Shown piece by piece: positions 8,403-16,665 of a stretch of DNA of 39,972 nt (positions are counted from its first letter, which is position 1; each line of letters opens with the position of its first letter). The notes under the pieces are model-generated. The model had not been told where the DNA came from. It did no database searches and saw only the letters and a program-made list of their open reading frames with translations. The stretch comes from Nostoc sp. FACHB-152 (GTDB lineage: Bacteria; Cyanobacteriota; Cyanobacteriia; Cyanobacteriales; Nostocaceae), in contig NZ_JACJRV010000066.1 of NCBI RefSeq assembly GCF_014697475.1, positions 1-39,972 of the forward strand. Direction: 5' to 3'. Both the position numbers and the translations under genes were made by a program.

Positions 8403-10718
8403 CTAGTTAGAAGCAGCACAAGCCGCAGCATTAAGCACCGGGCTATGGGGTGTGACAGTGGGTGCTTGAGCAACTAGAGTCACATTCCCTTTGCCATCGA
8501 TTACCCAACCTTCGGCAGGTATGACTTGAGTGACTTTATTGACATAATCAATTTTTTGTGTATTTGCGTGATGCTGAGGCTTAACACTAGTTGCACTGTC
8601 AGAATCTAGATTTATCCAACCTGCCAAGACTGCATCATTCATCAACGGTTCTATGGGGCTAGTGGCGATTCCGCCGCGGCCTGTAGCGACCAGAGAACCT
8701 TGGTTAAGTTTACCGCCTGGTCTACAACCAGTAGCAATTTGCCGAGAAGCATCAACTGGGTCTGTGGGTAATTCTAATAATCCTTTACTAGGGTCAGCAT
8801 CTGGCGTGTTGATTTCGATAATCCCGTTCAATGAAGGGTTTTGTTGAGAAAATGCTGTAATGTCGTTAGTTGGTAGCTTGTTGGGGTTTAGTTGTGCTGG
8901 ATCTTCAGTACCTAAGAGGCTAATTAATTCGGAGCGATCGCGCTGCACAAATCCAAATATACTTTTAGCGTTGATTGTAATCTTACCCCCAGCACCAGAG
9001 AAGGCATTGGCTGTAATGTCGTTATTTTCTTGAGAAGTGGCGACAAGAAAACCATTAGGTGCATTGATAGTAATATTGCCACCGTTCCCTGGAGCGTTAG
9101 CTGTACCTGCATTAGTGGAGATTTGACTGTTCCGACGCAATGATAAGGCATCCCGTGCCTGTAGAGAAATATCTCCACCTCTACCAGATTTAGTAATAGA
9201 TGTAATTGTTGCCTGATTATCCAGTGAAATGGAGTTTGCACTGATATTTATTACTCCTGGCGTACCTGAGCCACTTGTATTTGCTAAACCTTCAACATTT
9301 GTTGCTATTGCCGCACCTTCGCTAATATTTAATTTATTGGTATTAACTGTTATTATTCCCGCATTTCCAAAATTAGTTTCAGTAGATAAGCCACTCCGCA
9401 GAGTGACAATTCGTGTTAGCGAAGGTAACTCTACAAACCCAATTAGCTCTACAGAATCTGAAGCGTTCACTGTCAAGTTACCTCCTCTTCCTTCAGCTAA
9501 AGTCAATGCTGAATTCGATGATATGATTGCAGTGGATTCTGCTGTTATTTGCGCCCCATTTAGAACACGTAATCTCCTGGTGCTAATCATAATGTCGCCT
9601 GCATTTCCTTCATTAAAGGTGTTACTTATGAGCGCAGTAATACTATTATCGCTACCAATTAGCTCTACAGATTCAGAAGCATTTACAATCACATTTCCTG
9701 AGCTTCCCTTGCCTGTAGTAGAAGTAAATATTTGCGCCCCATCTCGAACAATTAACTTCTGAGATGTAATCTTTATGTCTTCACCATTTTCGACACCCCT
9801 GGTCTGACTGGCTAACAGCACACCATCCCCAACCAGTTCTATAATCCTGCCTTGTAACTGGATAGTACCACCGCTATTTGGGCTACTAGCATTTACTACA
9901 GAGCTAATCGCAGTACCATTATCGTTTCGCTGGGTTAGTTTAATATTTCCGAAATTTTGAACACCTTCATACGTTAAAAGCCAGCCATTAACCGTTGGGT
10001 TAAGCTTGACTAGACTACCACTAGCTACACTTCCCAATTCAATTCGTCCCGACTCTGCCGTTAAGTTTCCACCTTCTAGGTTGATATCACCACCCACAAG
10101 TGCTAAGGTTTTACCTGCCTGCACTTGTAGACCAACAGGTTGACGGAAGATGCTCCTCGGCCCATCCGGTCTGCCTTGAGAGAGATTGCTAATAGCAGCC
10201 GCAGTTGAGCCAAATTGTAAGCCCACAGGAAAACTTACTGACAGCAGAGGTGTGCTGTTGGTATCTACGGCACTAAAGTTTCTACCATCATCAAAGTTAA
10301 GACTACTGGCTGTAGTTGCCAGAAATGAACCGCCTATATTTAAAGCAGCTTTGGGGCCAAATACAATTCCGTTGGGATTAATTAAAAAGATGTTGGCACC
10401 TTGAGCTTTTAGGATGCCATCGATTTGAGAAATAGAGTTACCTGTAACCCGACTAATAATATTTTGAACACCATCAGTATTTGTAAATTCAGCCGTGGTG
10501 TTCTCACCTATAGAAAACTGCCTAAAACTATGGAATAAATTGCTTTGTACCCGCGTTCCACCTTCAATAAATATAGTATTGCCGTCTGGTCTGACAACAG
10601 AATTATTAGGTAAAGTTTCATCTGGTGAGATTTGAGCAATAGCAGAACTTGCAGAGACAGCTATTACACCAACTATGGAAACCGCTTGACTTTTAACCCA
10701 GATACAAGAAGTATTCAT
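8403..10718 (-). CDS. Filamentous-haemagglutinin N-terminal (TPS) domain exoprotein
   Basis: 771 aa secreted protein of the two-partner-secretion type. A signal peptide ends around AIA-Q (residue 29). The TPS domain (about 30-170) shows the hallmark NPNGIVFGP (114-122) and the following LNIGGSFLATTA. The central part (about 200-640) is a repetitive beta-helix with recurring GGNLTVNASDSVELIG and GNAGxIxI-type turns. The C-terminal region ATGCRPGG (about 660) to the end is typical of cyanobacterial members. Such proteins are exported by a TpsB/Omp85-type pore and serve in adhesion or cell-surface contact. No TpsB partner lies in this window. A perfect 41-bp palindrome lies 45 bp upstream of the start. 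The long plus-strand frame inside it (9229-9762) is a shadow of the repeats. Confidence 0.9.
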   Translation of the reverse strand: MNTSCIWVKSQAVSIVGVIAVSASSAIAQISPDETLPNNSVVRPDGNTIFIEGGTRVQSNLFHSFRQFSIGENTTAEFTNTDGVQNIISRVTGNSISQIDGILKAQGANIFLINPNGIVFGPKAALNIGGSFLATTASSLNFDDGRNFSAVDTNSTPLLSVSFPVGLQFGSTAAAISNLSQGRPDGPRSIFRQPVGLQVQAGKTLALVGGDINLEGGNLTAESGRIELGSVASGSLVKLNPTVNGWLLTYEGVQNFGNIKLTQRNDNGTAISSVVNASSPNSGGTIQLQGRIIELVGDGVLLASQTRGVENGEDIKITSQKLIVRDGAQIFTSTTGKGSSGNVIVNASESVELIGSDNSITALISNTFNEGNAGDIMISTRRLRVLNGAQITAESTAIISSNSALTLAEGRGGNLTVNASDSVELIGFVELPSLTRIVTLRSGLSTETNFGNAGIITVNTNKLNISEGAAIATNVEGLANTSGSGTPGVINISANSISLDNQATITSITKSGRGGDISLQARDALSLRRNSQISTNAGTANAPGNGGNITINAPNGFLVATSQENNDITANAFSGAGGKITINAKSIFGFVQRDRSELISLLGTEDPAQLNPNKLPTNDITAFSQQNPSLNGIIEINTPDADPSKGLLELPTDPVDASRQIATGCRPGGKLNQGSLVATGRGGIATSPIEPLMNDAVLAGWINLDSDSATSVKPQHHANTQKIDYVNKVTQVIPAEGWVIDGKGNVTLVAQAPTVTPHSPVLNAAACAASN

Positions 10719-11015
10719 ATAGCCATCCTAAATGATATATGAAAAATTTTAATTAAAATAGAGTGGTCAAGGTATTACTAAAATTTAGTAATACCTTGAC
10801 CACCCTAATTGTATTTCAAAAATCAATTCGGATTTCTATAATAAAATCGCCAATCAATCCACTATACAGAATTCAGAACCAATCAATAAGGGGTATGAAT
10901 CCCCTCGTGATTGTAGACTAAGCAATATTCAATTTGGTGTGGTGTTTCACAGTTTATTAATCTACCAGTCGCACTCAGGTAAATTCTGAATGTAAGAATA
11001 TCGTTAGGAACTTTA
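10719..11015. other. Intergenic region upstream of the haemagglutinin-type gene
   Basis: 297 bp without a gene. It contains the 41-bp palindrome described separately; the rest is AT-rich. It separates the haemagglutinin-type gene from the acidic small-protein gene, both on the minus strand. Confidence 0.5.
10763..10803. repeat. Perfect 41-bp palindrome (20-bp arms, 1-nt centre)
   Basis: The left arm GTGGTCAAGGTATTACTAAA is followed by a single A and the exact complement. Such a short centre is too tight for a normal hairpin loop, although the AT-rich centre could open. It lies 45 bp upstream of the haemagglutinin-type start codon, so it may sit in the promoter or leader. No T-run follows. 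Confidence 0.85.
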
Positions 11016-11279
11016 CTAACATGGAACCATTTTTTGTAGAGGCTCAGACCAGCAAAGACCTTTTTTGGTTCGCTTGCTGGGAAGTTCTACATCTTGTTGC
11101 TCAACCGTAGTATCATTAATCTGATTAAGACTTGTCTCAAGGCTGCTGTGCGAGTCCAAGGAATTGTTTTCTGTTGTGTCGTGATTTTCGTTCACAGCAA
11201 TAGCTTCAGATAAATTCAAGTTTTCACTCAGCTCATTACGATTATCCAGTGTTAATTGCTCTGGGTTTTGAGATTCCAT
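11016..11279 (-). CDS. Small acidic protein of unknown function
   Basis: 87 aa starting at ATG 11279, chosen because AAGGAG lies 6 nt upstream; the open frame extends 28 codons further 5' but without translation signals. The product is rich in Asn, Glu, Asp and Ser (about 1-68) and ends in a short basic-then-Cys tail, KRTKKGLCWSEPLQKMVPC. No signal peptide, membrane segment or known domain. The low-complexity acidic body with a conserved-looking tail suggests a disordered protein with a binding motif at its end (inference). It lies about 220 bp downstream of the larger minus-strand unknown gene, with a terminator between them, so it is probably transcribed separately. Confidence 0.7.
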   Translation of the reverse strand: MESQNPEQLTLDNRNELSENLNLSEAIAVNENHDTTENNSLDSHSSLETSLNQINDTTVEQQDVELPSKRTKKGLCWSEPLQKMVPC

Positions 11280-11404
11280 AATTACTCCTTGTTTTGTTGA
11301 TGGTACACATTGTTTTGTTGTGTTAATAAGGACTTCAACATGGCTCCCAAGAATTACGCACAAGCTTACGAAAATTTTGTTTTTTCTCGGTTAAATTACT
11401 CAAA

Positions 11405-11424
11405 AACCCGCAAAATAGCGGGTT
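11405..11424 (-). terminator. Rho-independent terminator of the 444-aa gene
   Basis: On the minus strand AACCCGC-TATTTT-GCGGGTT is followed by TTTGAG: a 7-bp GC-rich stem with a U-run. It lies about 80 bp after the stop at 11503. Confidence 0.7.
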
Positions 11425-11502
11425 CCTACGACTTCTATAAAGATGCAAGGTTGCATACAGGGATAGTTTCTGGCTTTTGAGTTTGGTTTTTCAAACCATA
11501 GC

Positions 11503-12837
11503 CTAACCTCGTTGAAAACCTTTCGATACTTGTTTTTGTACCTTACCTTTGGGTTTAGATTTATTCACTTCTGTAATTGCTTCTTGAAATAAGTTATGCA
11601 GATGTAAAGGAACACTAGCAATTTCTGGTAATTCAGGTTCTAGAGGTTTACCAGACTGTTGCAAGAGATTATCTAAGTCAGTACTAAGGTTAAACTCAGG
11701 GCTTTCCAAGATGTCTTGCAATACTTTTTCTAGTTGAGCGGGATACTGTTTTGCTAACCGATGCCAAATATAAGCATTAATACTTTGATTTTCTAGATAG
11801 TGACGAATTAGTTTTTCTGCACCTTCAATACTTCGCCAGTCATCAGCTAACAAAATATTGGTGAATTTAGTATATGTTGGTAGAAATATCATGCCCCAAC
11901 GTGAATGAGAAATTGCTGTTACTTGTTCTGCTTTTTTCAACTCAGCAGGTAAATCAACTTTGGGCGCAACCATTTTTTGCTTGCTGCTTTTACTATTCAG
12001 CATTTGGGAAACGGCATTAGAGTCAACGCCAACTTCTTTAGCAGCTGCTTGAATCTCATCTTCTCCAATACCTGCTTCTGCTGCCATCTCATCCAAAGAT
12101 TTGGAAGTATCAAGTCCTGCTGCTTTTAGATACTTCTCACTGATGATTTCTTGGAATTGAGCTATTTTCTTATTAAGTTGGTATCCTGGCAAAGTGATTT
12201 CATCACCACCAAAAAACTCAACAAACTGCTGATGATATTGCTCTACTGACTGCCATGCTTCTTCTAGCAAGTCTGGAGCATCGCTGTAAAGATGATTTTT
12301 ATAATTATCTTTAAAATTTCCAATGGCGACGGCGATTTTTGGCTTACCAAGTTTACCCAAAAATGTAGATGGGCCAGAAAATATCCATTCGCTGTCGGTC
12401 AGGGGAGAAATGCGTGTAAGTAAAATATCTCCTAGCTTGAAACGAGATACTTCTTTTTGTTTTTCATTACTGTTAGGCTTGACAATGTAATTTTTAGCTG
12501 TCAGCCAGTTCATAAGTTCTAAGCCATCAGGTAGAATTTGTGTAATGCTAAATAAGCCGATAAAACTGCGATGCCAGCTATTAAGTAAGTTACGATCGCT
12601 TGCTGATAAATCTGCATTACTGGCAATAAATAAGTCTATTGGTGATTTCTCGCCAACTTTCCCCTCTGTAATAAAGCTATCAATAATTAAATCTTGTTGC
12701 GTGCTATCTCCATTACCACGACGCAACTGTGCAGCTGCATAAACTTCTAATGCTTTTGCTAGTTCACCTTCAGCATCTAAGACAAAATCAACCAAGGCTT
12801 GTTTGAGTGTCTGCGATCGTTTTACTATAACATCCAC
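11503..12837 (-). CDS. Conserved protein of unknown function (444 aa)
   Basis: Starts with GTG at 12837. No signal peptide or membrane segments. An N-terminal helical region (about 1-120) is followed by a mixed region containing EVSRFKLGDILLTRISPLTDSEWIFSGP, which looks like a compact beta module, then helical segments including EMAAEAGIGEDEIQAAAKEVGVD (about 251-273), a possible helix-turn-helix-like stretch. The C-terminus is a basic tail, SKPKGKVQKQVSKGFQRG. I do not recognise the family. A soluble cytoplasmic protein with possible nucleic-acid contacts at its tail is all that can be inferred. Flanked by its own terminator downstream and a 400-bp spacer upstream. Confidence 0.7.
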   Translation of the reverse strand: MDVIVKRSQTLKQALVDFVLDAEGELAKALEVYAAAQLRRGNGDSTQQDLIIDSFITEGKVGEKSPIDLFIASNADLSASDRNLLNSWHRSFIGLFSITQILPDGLELMNWLTAKNYIVKPNSNEKQKEVSRFKLGDILLTRISPLTDSEWIFSGPSTFLGKLGKPKIAVAIGNFKDNYKNHLYSDAPDLLEEAWQSVEQYHQQFVEFFGGDEITLPGYQLNKKIAQFQEIISEKYLKAAGLDTSKSLDEMAAEAGIGEDEIQAAAKEVGVDSNAVSQMLNSKSSKQKMVAPKVDLPAELKKAEQVTAISHSRWGMIFLPTYTKFTNILLADDWRSIEGAEKLIRHYLENQSINAYIWHRLAKQYPAQLEKVLQDILESPEFNLSTDLDNLLQQSGKPLEPELPEIASVPLHLHNLFQEAITEVNKSKPKGKVQKQVSKGFQRG

Positions 12838-13237
12838 AAGCGAATCTCTCTGACCAACAGTTGTAGCCTATAGCGTTTTTGGAGATGACTGCATCTGGCA
12901 ATAGCTAGATTTTGCGATGGCGGCGGCGGGCTACGCCAACGCATTAATTATAACGGGAGTCGCTGATATAGTTTTGGCGATCGCATTTGTGATCAAAGGA
13001 GTCGTATAAATAGATTTTATAATTACGTTTACTATTTTGGCGATCGCCTCAAAGTTTGAGCAGAAAATCACCTTACTACGAAACCCCTAATGTTTTTATG
13101 CTCTTTTTTTAGCAAAGATATTGCTGAAAACCAAAATTATATAACAATATAAAGCCTCAAAAAATCAGCAAAATAGTAGATTACATCACACAATACTTAA
13201 ATTAGTATGCTTTAGTCCAATACAAAAAGTTAATATT
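12838..13237. other. Intergenic region between divergent genes
   Basis: 400 bp separating the minus-strand unknown gene from the plus-strand pyruvyl transferase, so it should hold two promoters. Two GGCGATCGC sites (about 12977 and 13039) are visible and the last 150 bp is very AT-rich. No gene or clear terminator was found. Confidence 0.5.
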
Positions 13238-14413
13238 ATGCTACAAAAAAACATAAAAATAGGAATTTTAACTTTTCATCATGTAGACAATTATGGAGCA
13301 ACACTTCAAGCTGTTGCTTTATGGAAATTTCTGAATAGCCAGGGTTTTGATGTTGAGATCATAGACTATCGACCTTACAAAGTTGCGCTGCATTATTGTA
13401 AGACTTTGAAGCCGATCCGAAAGCGCAAAGGGATGAAAGAAAATGAGAAGATTCGCATTACTGACATCCGTATTAATGAAAATGCCCCAGCAAATCTTCG
13501 CAGAGCTTGGAGAATGAGGCGTTTCTTACTTTCTCATGTAAAGTTAAGCGATAAAAAAGTATATTTACAACAAAAGTTAGAGTATTTTCGTAGTAAATAT
13601 GATGTAGTAGTATCTGGTAGTGATCAAATATGGTGTGTAGATACTTTTTTTAGAGGTTTCGATTCCTCTTTCTTTTTAGATTTTATTGATAATACTTCTA
13701 CTCGCAAAGTAAGTTATGCAGCTAGTTTAGGTAACTCTAAAAGTTTCGGTAAGTATCAAAAAGAAATTTGCAACTACTTAAATCAATATCAAACTATTCT
13801 AGTTCGAGACTCTAATAGCGCGCAGGTAATTGCTAATGAATGTTCCTTGCAAGCAACAAAAGTATTAGATCCCACTTTTTTAATCAATTATGATCAGATT
13901 CAAAAATCTCTAAAAATTCAAGATAAATATATCTTACTTTATACTCAAGATATATTAGAGCCAACAGAAGAAGATTTCGCTAAATTAGTGGCAGAAACTT
14001 ATAACCTGAAAATAGTTTCTATTGGTAAATACAATCGAATTGCCGACATAAATATAACAGATGCTAGTCCCAGTGAATGGGTTGGGGCGCATTGGCAAGC
14101 ATCTTATATTATGACCAACACTTTTCATGGAACTGTATTTTCTCTAATGTATCAAAAACCTTTTACTGTATTTGTTCCTCCTCATAAATTAACTAAAGTA
14201 AAAGACTTACTTGGAGATTTAGGTTTAGAAAATCGCTTGTTTTCATATCAGAAGAATCAGCAATTAGAAAATGAAGATATATTTAATGTTGATTACAGCC
14301 CAGTTTCTAAAATTTTAGAATCAAAAATTTTAGAATCAAAAAAATATTTAGTCGAAGCAATTTTACAAGGTACAGCCGATATAAAAACCAAAGTTGAATT
14401 TAATCTGGTGTAA
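13238..14413 (+). CDS. Polysaccharide pyruvyl transferase family protein
   Basis: 391 aa, PF04230-type. Diagnostic features are the N-terminal GILTFHHVDNYGATLQA with IIDYRP shortly after, VVVSGSDQIWC (about 122-132), and a C-terminal block TNTFHGTVFSLMYQKPFTVF (about 299-318). The family has a GT-B-like fold and transfers pyruvate from phosphoenolpyruvate to sugars as ketals in exopolysaccharides; other members have been recruited to different surface modifications. No signal peptide. The ATG at 13238 lacks a strong Shine-Dalgarno. A short in-frame duplication, KILESKILESKK, occurs near the C-terminus. It is followed by a MurB-like gene 10 nt downstream and probably shares its transcript. The gene is AT-rich compared with its neighbours, which hints at transfer. 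Confidence 0.88.
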   Translation: MLQKNIKIGILTFHHVDNYGATLQAVALWKFLNSQGFDVEIIDYRPYKVALHYCKTLKPIRKRKGMKENEKIRITDIRINENAPANLRRAWRMRRFLLSHVKLSDKKVYLQQKLEYFRSKYDVVVSGSDQIWCVDTFFRGFDSSFFLDFIDNTSTRKVSYAASLGNSKSFGKYQKEICNYLNQYQTILVRDSNSAQVIANECSLQATKVLDPTFLINYDQIQKSLKIQDKYILLYTQDILEPTEEDFAKLVAETYNLKIVSIGKYNRIADINITDASPSEWVGAHWQASYIMTNTFHGTVFSLMYQKPFTVFVPPHKLTKVKDLLGDLGLENRLFSYQKNQQLENEDIFNVDYSPVSKILESKILESKKYLVEAILQGTADIKTKVEFNLV

Positions 14414-14423
14414 AGTAGCCAAT

Positions 14424-15269
14424 ATGTCCAATTTAAAAATTGAGTCTTTAACATCTAATAGTCTGTCACACTACAGAACTCGCCACAATTTTCAGCGAGT
14501 TGGTGAGATTACTGATATAAATGACCTCCAAGATTACTGTAATTGGGCAAAAGAAAACAAGGTTAACATTTTCATCATTGGTAATGGTTCTAACACACTA
14601 TTTGTGAGAAAAAATGTTCAATCATTAATACTTAAAAACAAACTACCTAAATACATCACTCATCTAAACGATGATAGGGTAGAAGTATCCTCGTCGGTTT
14701 CAATTATGGAGGTGTTAAAGTACTGTTACCAAAATTCCAGAAATTCTTTTTATTATCTTGCGTCTGTACCTGCGACTATTGGAGGCGCATTAGCAATGAA
14801 TGCAGGCCGAGGACGACAACATAAACAGACAATATACGACTTCGTTGAAAGTGTAACTTTTTTTGAAGATGGAAGTATCAAAACCCTTGATCAAAGTCAA
14901 ATTGTCCGAGATTATCGACAAACGATATTTACTGGGATGCACTCAAAACTCATATTAAGTGCAATATTTAAGTTTGAAAGCAATGAATTTGATGAAAATC
15001 CTATCACTTCAAGACAAGCTTGGGCAAAAGAACATCAAGATAACACAGCACCTAATTGTGGCTCGGTATTCAAAACTGCCAATTATAGAATACTTAGTAA
15101 ACTCAAAGGTATTTTAATTGGTAGAGCCATGTTTTCTGCGAAAACTGATAATTGGATACTTAATAAGTCCGATAGTGCTTATCCAATAATCCTCCTAATC
15201 ATAATTGCTAAGTTTTTGCATTTCATAACTATGCAAAAGATTTCTCTTGAAGTAATAGAAATTGATTAA
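14424..15269 (+). CDS. MurB-like FAD-binding oxidoreductase (UDP-N-acetylenolpyruvoylglucosamine reductase family)
   Basis: 281 aa from ATG 14424; the frame is open further upstream, overlapping the previous gene. The FAD-binding part shows IIGNGSNTLF (about 49-58), the LASVPATIGGALAMNAG segment (about 112-128) and RDYR (about 160). The substrate domain has PNCGSVFK (about 208-215), which contains the serine equivalent to the MurB proton donor, and a C-terminal LEVIE that could supply the final glutamate. MurB reduces UDP-GlcNAc-enolpyruvate to UDP-MurNAc in peptidoglycan synthesis. The C-terminal region (about 225-275) is diverged and unusually hydrophobic compared with housekeeping MurB. 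Its position directly after a pyruvyl transferase and its AT-rich composition suggest a paralogue serving surface-polysaccharide chemistry instead of the essential cell-wall enzyme (inference). Confidence 0.8.
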   Translation: MSNLKIESLTSNSLSHYRTRHNFQRVGEITDINDLQDYCNWAKENKVNIFIIGNGSNTLFVRKNVQSLILKNKLPKYITHLNDDRVEVSSSVSIMEVLKYCYQNSRNSFYYLASVPATIGGALAMNAGRGRQHKQTIYDFVESVTFFEDGSIKTLDQSQIVRDYRQTIFTGMHSKLILSAIFKFESNEFDENPITSRQAWAKEHQDNTAPNCGSVFKTANYRILSKLKGILIGRAMFSAKTDNWILNKSDSAYPIILLIIIAKFLHFITMQKISLEVIEID

Positions 15270-15288
15270 CTCTGTACTTGAATGCTAA

Positions 15289-15436
15289 GGAGTTGTTTTA
15301 AAAGGGCTTTTTTTCTCTCATGGTAAACACAGCGAAGCATATGATCTACATACCTAAAAACTTGATTATTCGTTGTAATTACCAATGTTAGAGCGGTAGG
15401 GAAAATTCTACCTGATGGCACTTTTAAAACAACCTC
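15289..15436. mobile_element. MITE-like element with 19-bp terminal inverted repeats (148 bp)
   Basis: The left end GGAGTTGTTTTAAAAGGGC and the reverse complement of the right end, GAGGTTGTTTTAAAAGTGC, agree at 16 of 19 positions. TAA flanks both sides, consistent with a 3-bp target duplication of TNA type as seen for some IS5-family elements. There is no transposase inside, so it would need an enzyme encoded elsewhere. It lies 19 bp after the MurB-like stop codon. Confidence 0.7.
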
Positions 15437-15555
15437 TAAAAGCTTTATTAGGTTGGGTTTTACTTCGTAGACTCAACCTATATTTAATTATGGCGAAGAA
15501 CTAAAAGACGCAATCTACCAGGAACTTAAGGCGGGGGTTAGTCTACAAAATAATC

Positions 15556-15582
15556 AAGCCAAGGCAAAAAATGCCCTGGCTT
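15556..15582 (-). terminator. Stem-loop terminator of the small basic/acidic protein gene
   Basis: On the minus strand AAGCCAGGGCA-TTTTT-TGCCTTGGCTT forms an 11-bp stem with one G-U pair, about 35 bp after the stop at 15617. The U-run is in the loop instead of after the stem, so termination strength is uncertain. Confidence 0.55.
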
Positions 15583-15616
15583 CAATGTAAATCCTTGATG
15601 TAACCAACTAAAAGAG

Positions 15617-15907
15617 TTATGACTCTTGAGAATCTTCAGCTATTGGTTCTGAAGAAGTTTCGGCTTCTGGTTCTGGTTCTGATTTGACAATGACTGGAGG
15701 TTTAGCAGGTTTTGGGGGACGCGCTAGTGCAGGATTAACAGGTGGGGCTTCATCTTTAAAAGATTCTTTTTTTCTTTTACCCGATGAGCGATCGCGACTC
15801 GATCTTTCTCGTTTAGGATTAGATTCAAAAGCAGGTTGAGAATCTGAATTGTTGTCAGTACTTGCTTGGGACTGACGTTCTGATTTTTTGATTGGGCGTT
15901 CTACCAT
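15617..15907 (-). CDS. Small highly charged, probably disordered protein
   Basis: 96 aa. The N-terminal two thirds is basic and serine-rich (KRERSSRDRSSGKRKK around 32-47), then comes a proline-rich stretch (PPVNPALARPPKPAKPP), then an acidic tail rich in Glu, Pro and Ser. No hydrophobic core, signal peptide or known domain, so it should be disordered in isolation. The arrangement of a basic part plus an acidic tail is compatible with RNA or protein binding, but no function is claimed. Start ATG 15907 has only a weak upstream GGCTT. A stem-loop follows the stop. Confidence 0.65.
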   Translation of the reverse strand: MVERPIKKSERQSQASTDNNSDSQPAFESNPKRERSSRDRSSGKRKKESFKDEAPPVNPALARPPKPAKPPVIVKSEPEPEAETSSEPIAEDSQES

Positions 15908-16194
15908 TGTTTAAGCCTAAAATTTATTTGTGTAGTACATCGGTTCGATAGTTATCAAACTGATGAGTCCCCAGCAAGTAAGTATGAATACGCAAACCTT
16001 ACTGCTTGTTCAATATACTACCCAATATTAGCGCATCATTCACGGCATCCAAAATTTTAAAGGATAGGGTTAAGAATGTCAGGCACTCAGGGTTTTAACC
16101 ACTTACACCTAGACATTCTCTTGCCATATCCTTGATTTTTCGTTTGATCTTCAGTTTTAAAATCTCCGCACCTACACTTCAATAGCTGATGATT

Positions 16195-16506
16195 TTACTG
16201 CTTCTGCACATCACGAGCCATATTGAGGTAGTAATCGTCAACTTTTTTCTGAGAGCGACGACGAATAGCAGTAGGAGTTTCAGATGTAGTATTTTGATTT
16301 GTCTTCACTGGTTGTTCTTCAGCAGCTCGCTTGATAGATTCCGCCGCATCAGATTCCAAGTAGTATTGAGAGCTAGTAAATCCAAACAAGGTGGCAAAAA
16401 AGCCAAAAATGTTTCTGATAAAACTTACAAACCCTTTGAAAATAACCGAGAACAAACCTTCAAACCGAATAAAAAAGTTTCTAACAATTTGAGTTAGACG
16501 ATCCAT
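16195..16506 (-). CDS. Small cyanobacterial protein with hydrophobic N-terminus
   Basis: 103 aa starting at ATG 16506, with GGGGGCTGCT just upstream as the ribosome-binding region. Residues about 5-45 are rich in Phe and Ile (VRNFFIRFEGLFSVIF, then FGFFATLFGF) and could form amphipathic or membrane-dipping helices; the remainder is polar and charged, ending in a basic IRRRSQKKVDDYY stretch. Comparable short proteins recur in cyanobacteria without a proven function. A plus-strand frame nearly coextensive with it (16189-16497) is judged a shadow. Confidence 0.7.
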   Translation of the reverse strand: MDRLTQIVRNFFIRFEGLFSVIFKGFVSFIRNIFGFFATLFGFTSSQYYLESDAAESIKRAAEEQPVKTNQNTTSETPTAIRRRSQKKVDDYYLNMARDVQKQ

Positions 16507-16582
16507 AGCAGCCCCCTCTATGATTGCCTAATATTATTGTGACTTAATTTATCCCGGATATAACAAACATAAATGACATGAA

Positions 16583-16656
16583 AACAAATCTATTGCCTAT
16601 TGCCTATTCCCTATTCCCTGCCCACATAATTAGTTTGTAAATTAAATAGGATTACT
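16583..16656. repeat. Partial family-2 MITE-like copy
   Basis: Shares ACAAATCTATTGCCTATT and the end TTTGTAAATTAAATAGGATT with the element at 953-1046, but the terminal TATAGC is changed to TACTCA and the left end is missing or eroded. It ends about 10 bp after the stop of the last permease gene (minus strand). Confidence 0.6.
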
Positions 16657-16665
16657 CATGTTAAA

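Larger units (their letters stand above)
15270..15616. other. Intergenic region with MITE-like element
   Basis: 347 bp between convergent genes. It contains the MITE-like element at 15289-15436 and the terminator at 15556-15582. Nothing else is recognisable. Confidence 0.55.

Noticed and set aside
9229-9762. 177-codon plus-strand frame inside the haemagglutinin-type gene
   Set aside because: It arises from the repetitive coding sequence on the other strand; the minus-strand product has a signal peptide and TPS motifs.
16189-16497. Plus-strand frame almost coextensive with the small minus-strand gene
   Set aside because: The minus-strand frame has a good G-rich upstream signal and a coherent hydrophobic/polar layout; the plus-strand one is a shadow.
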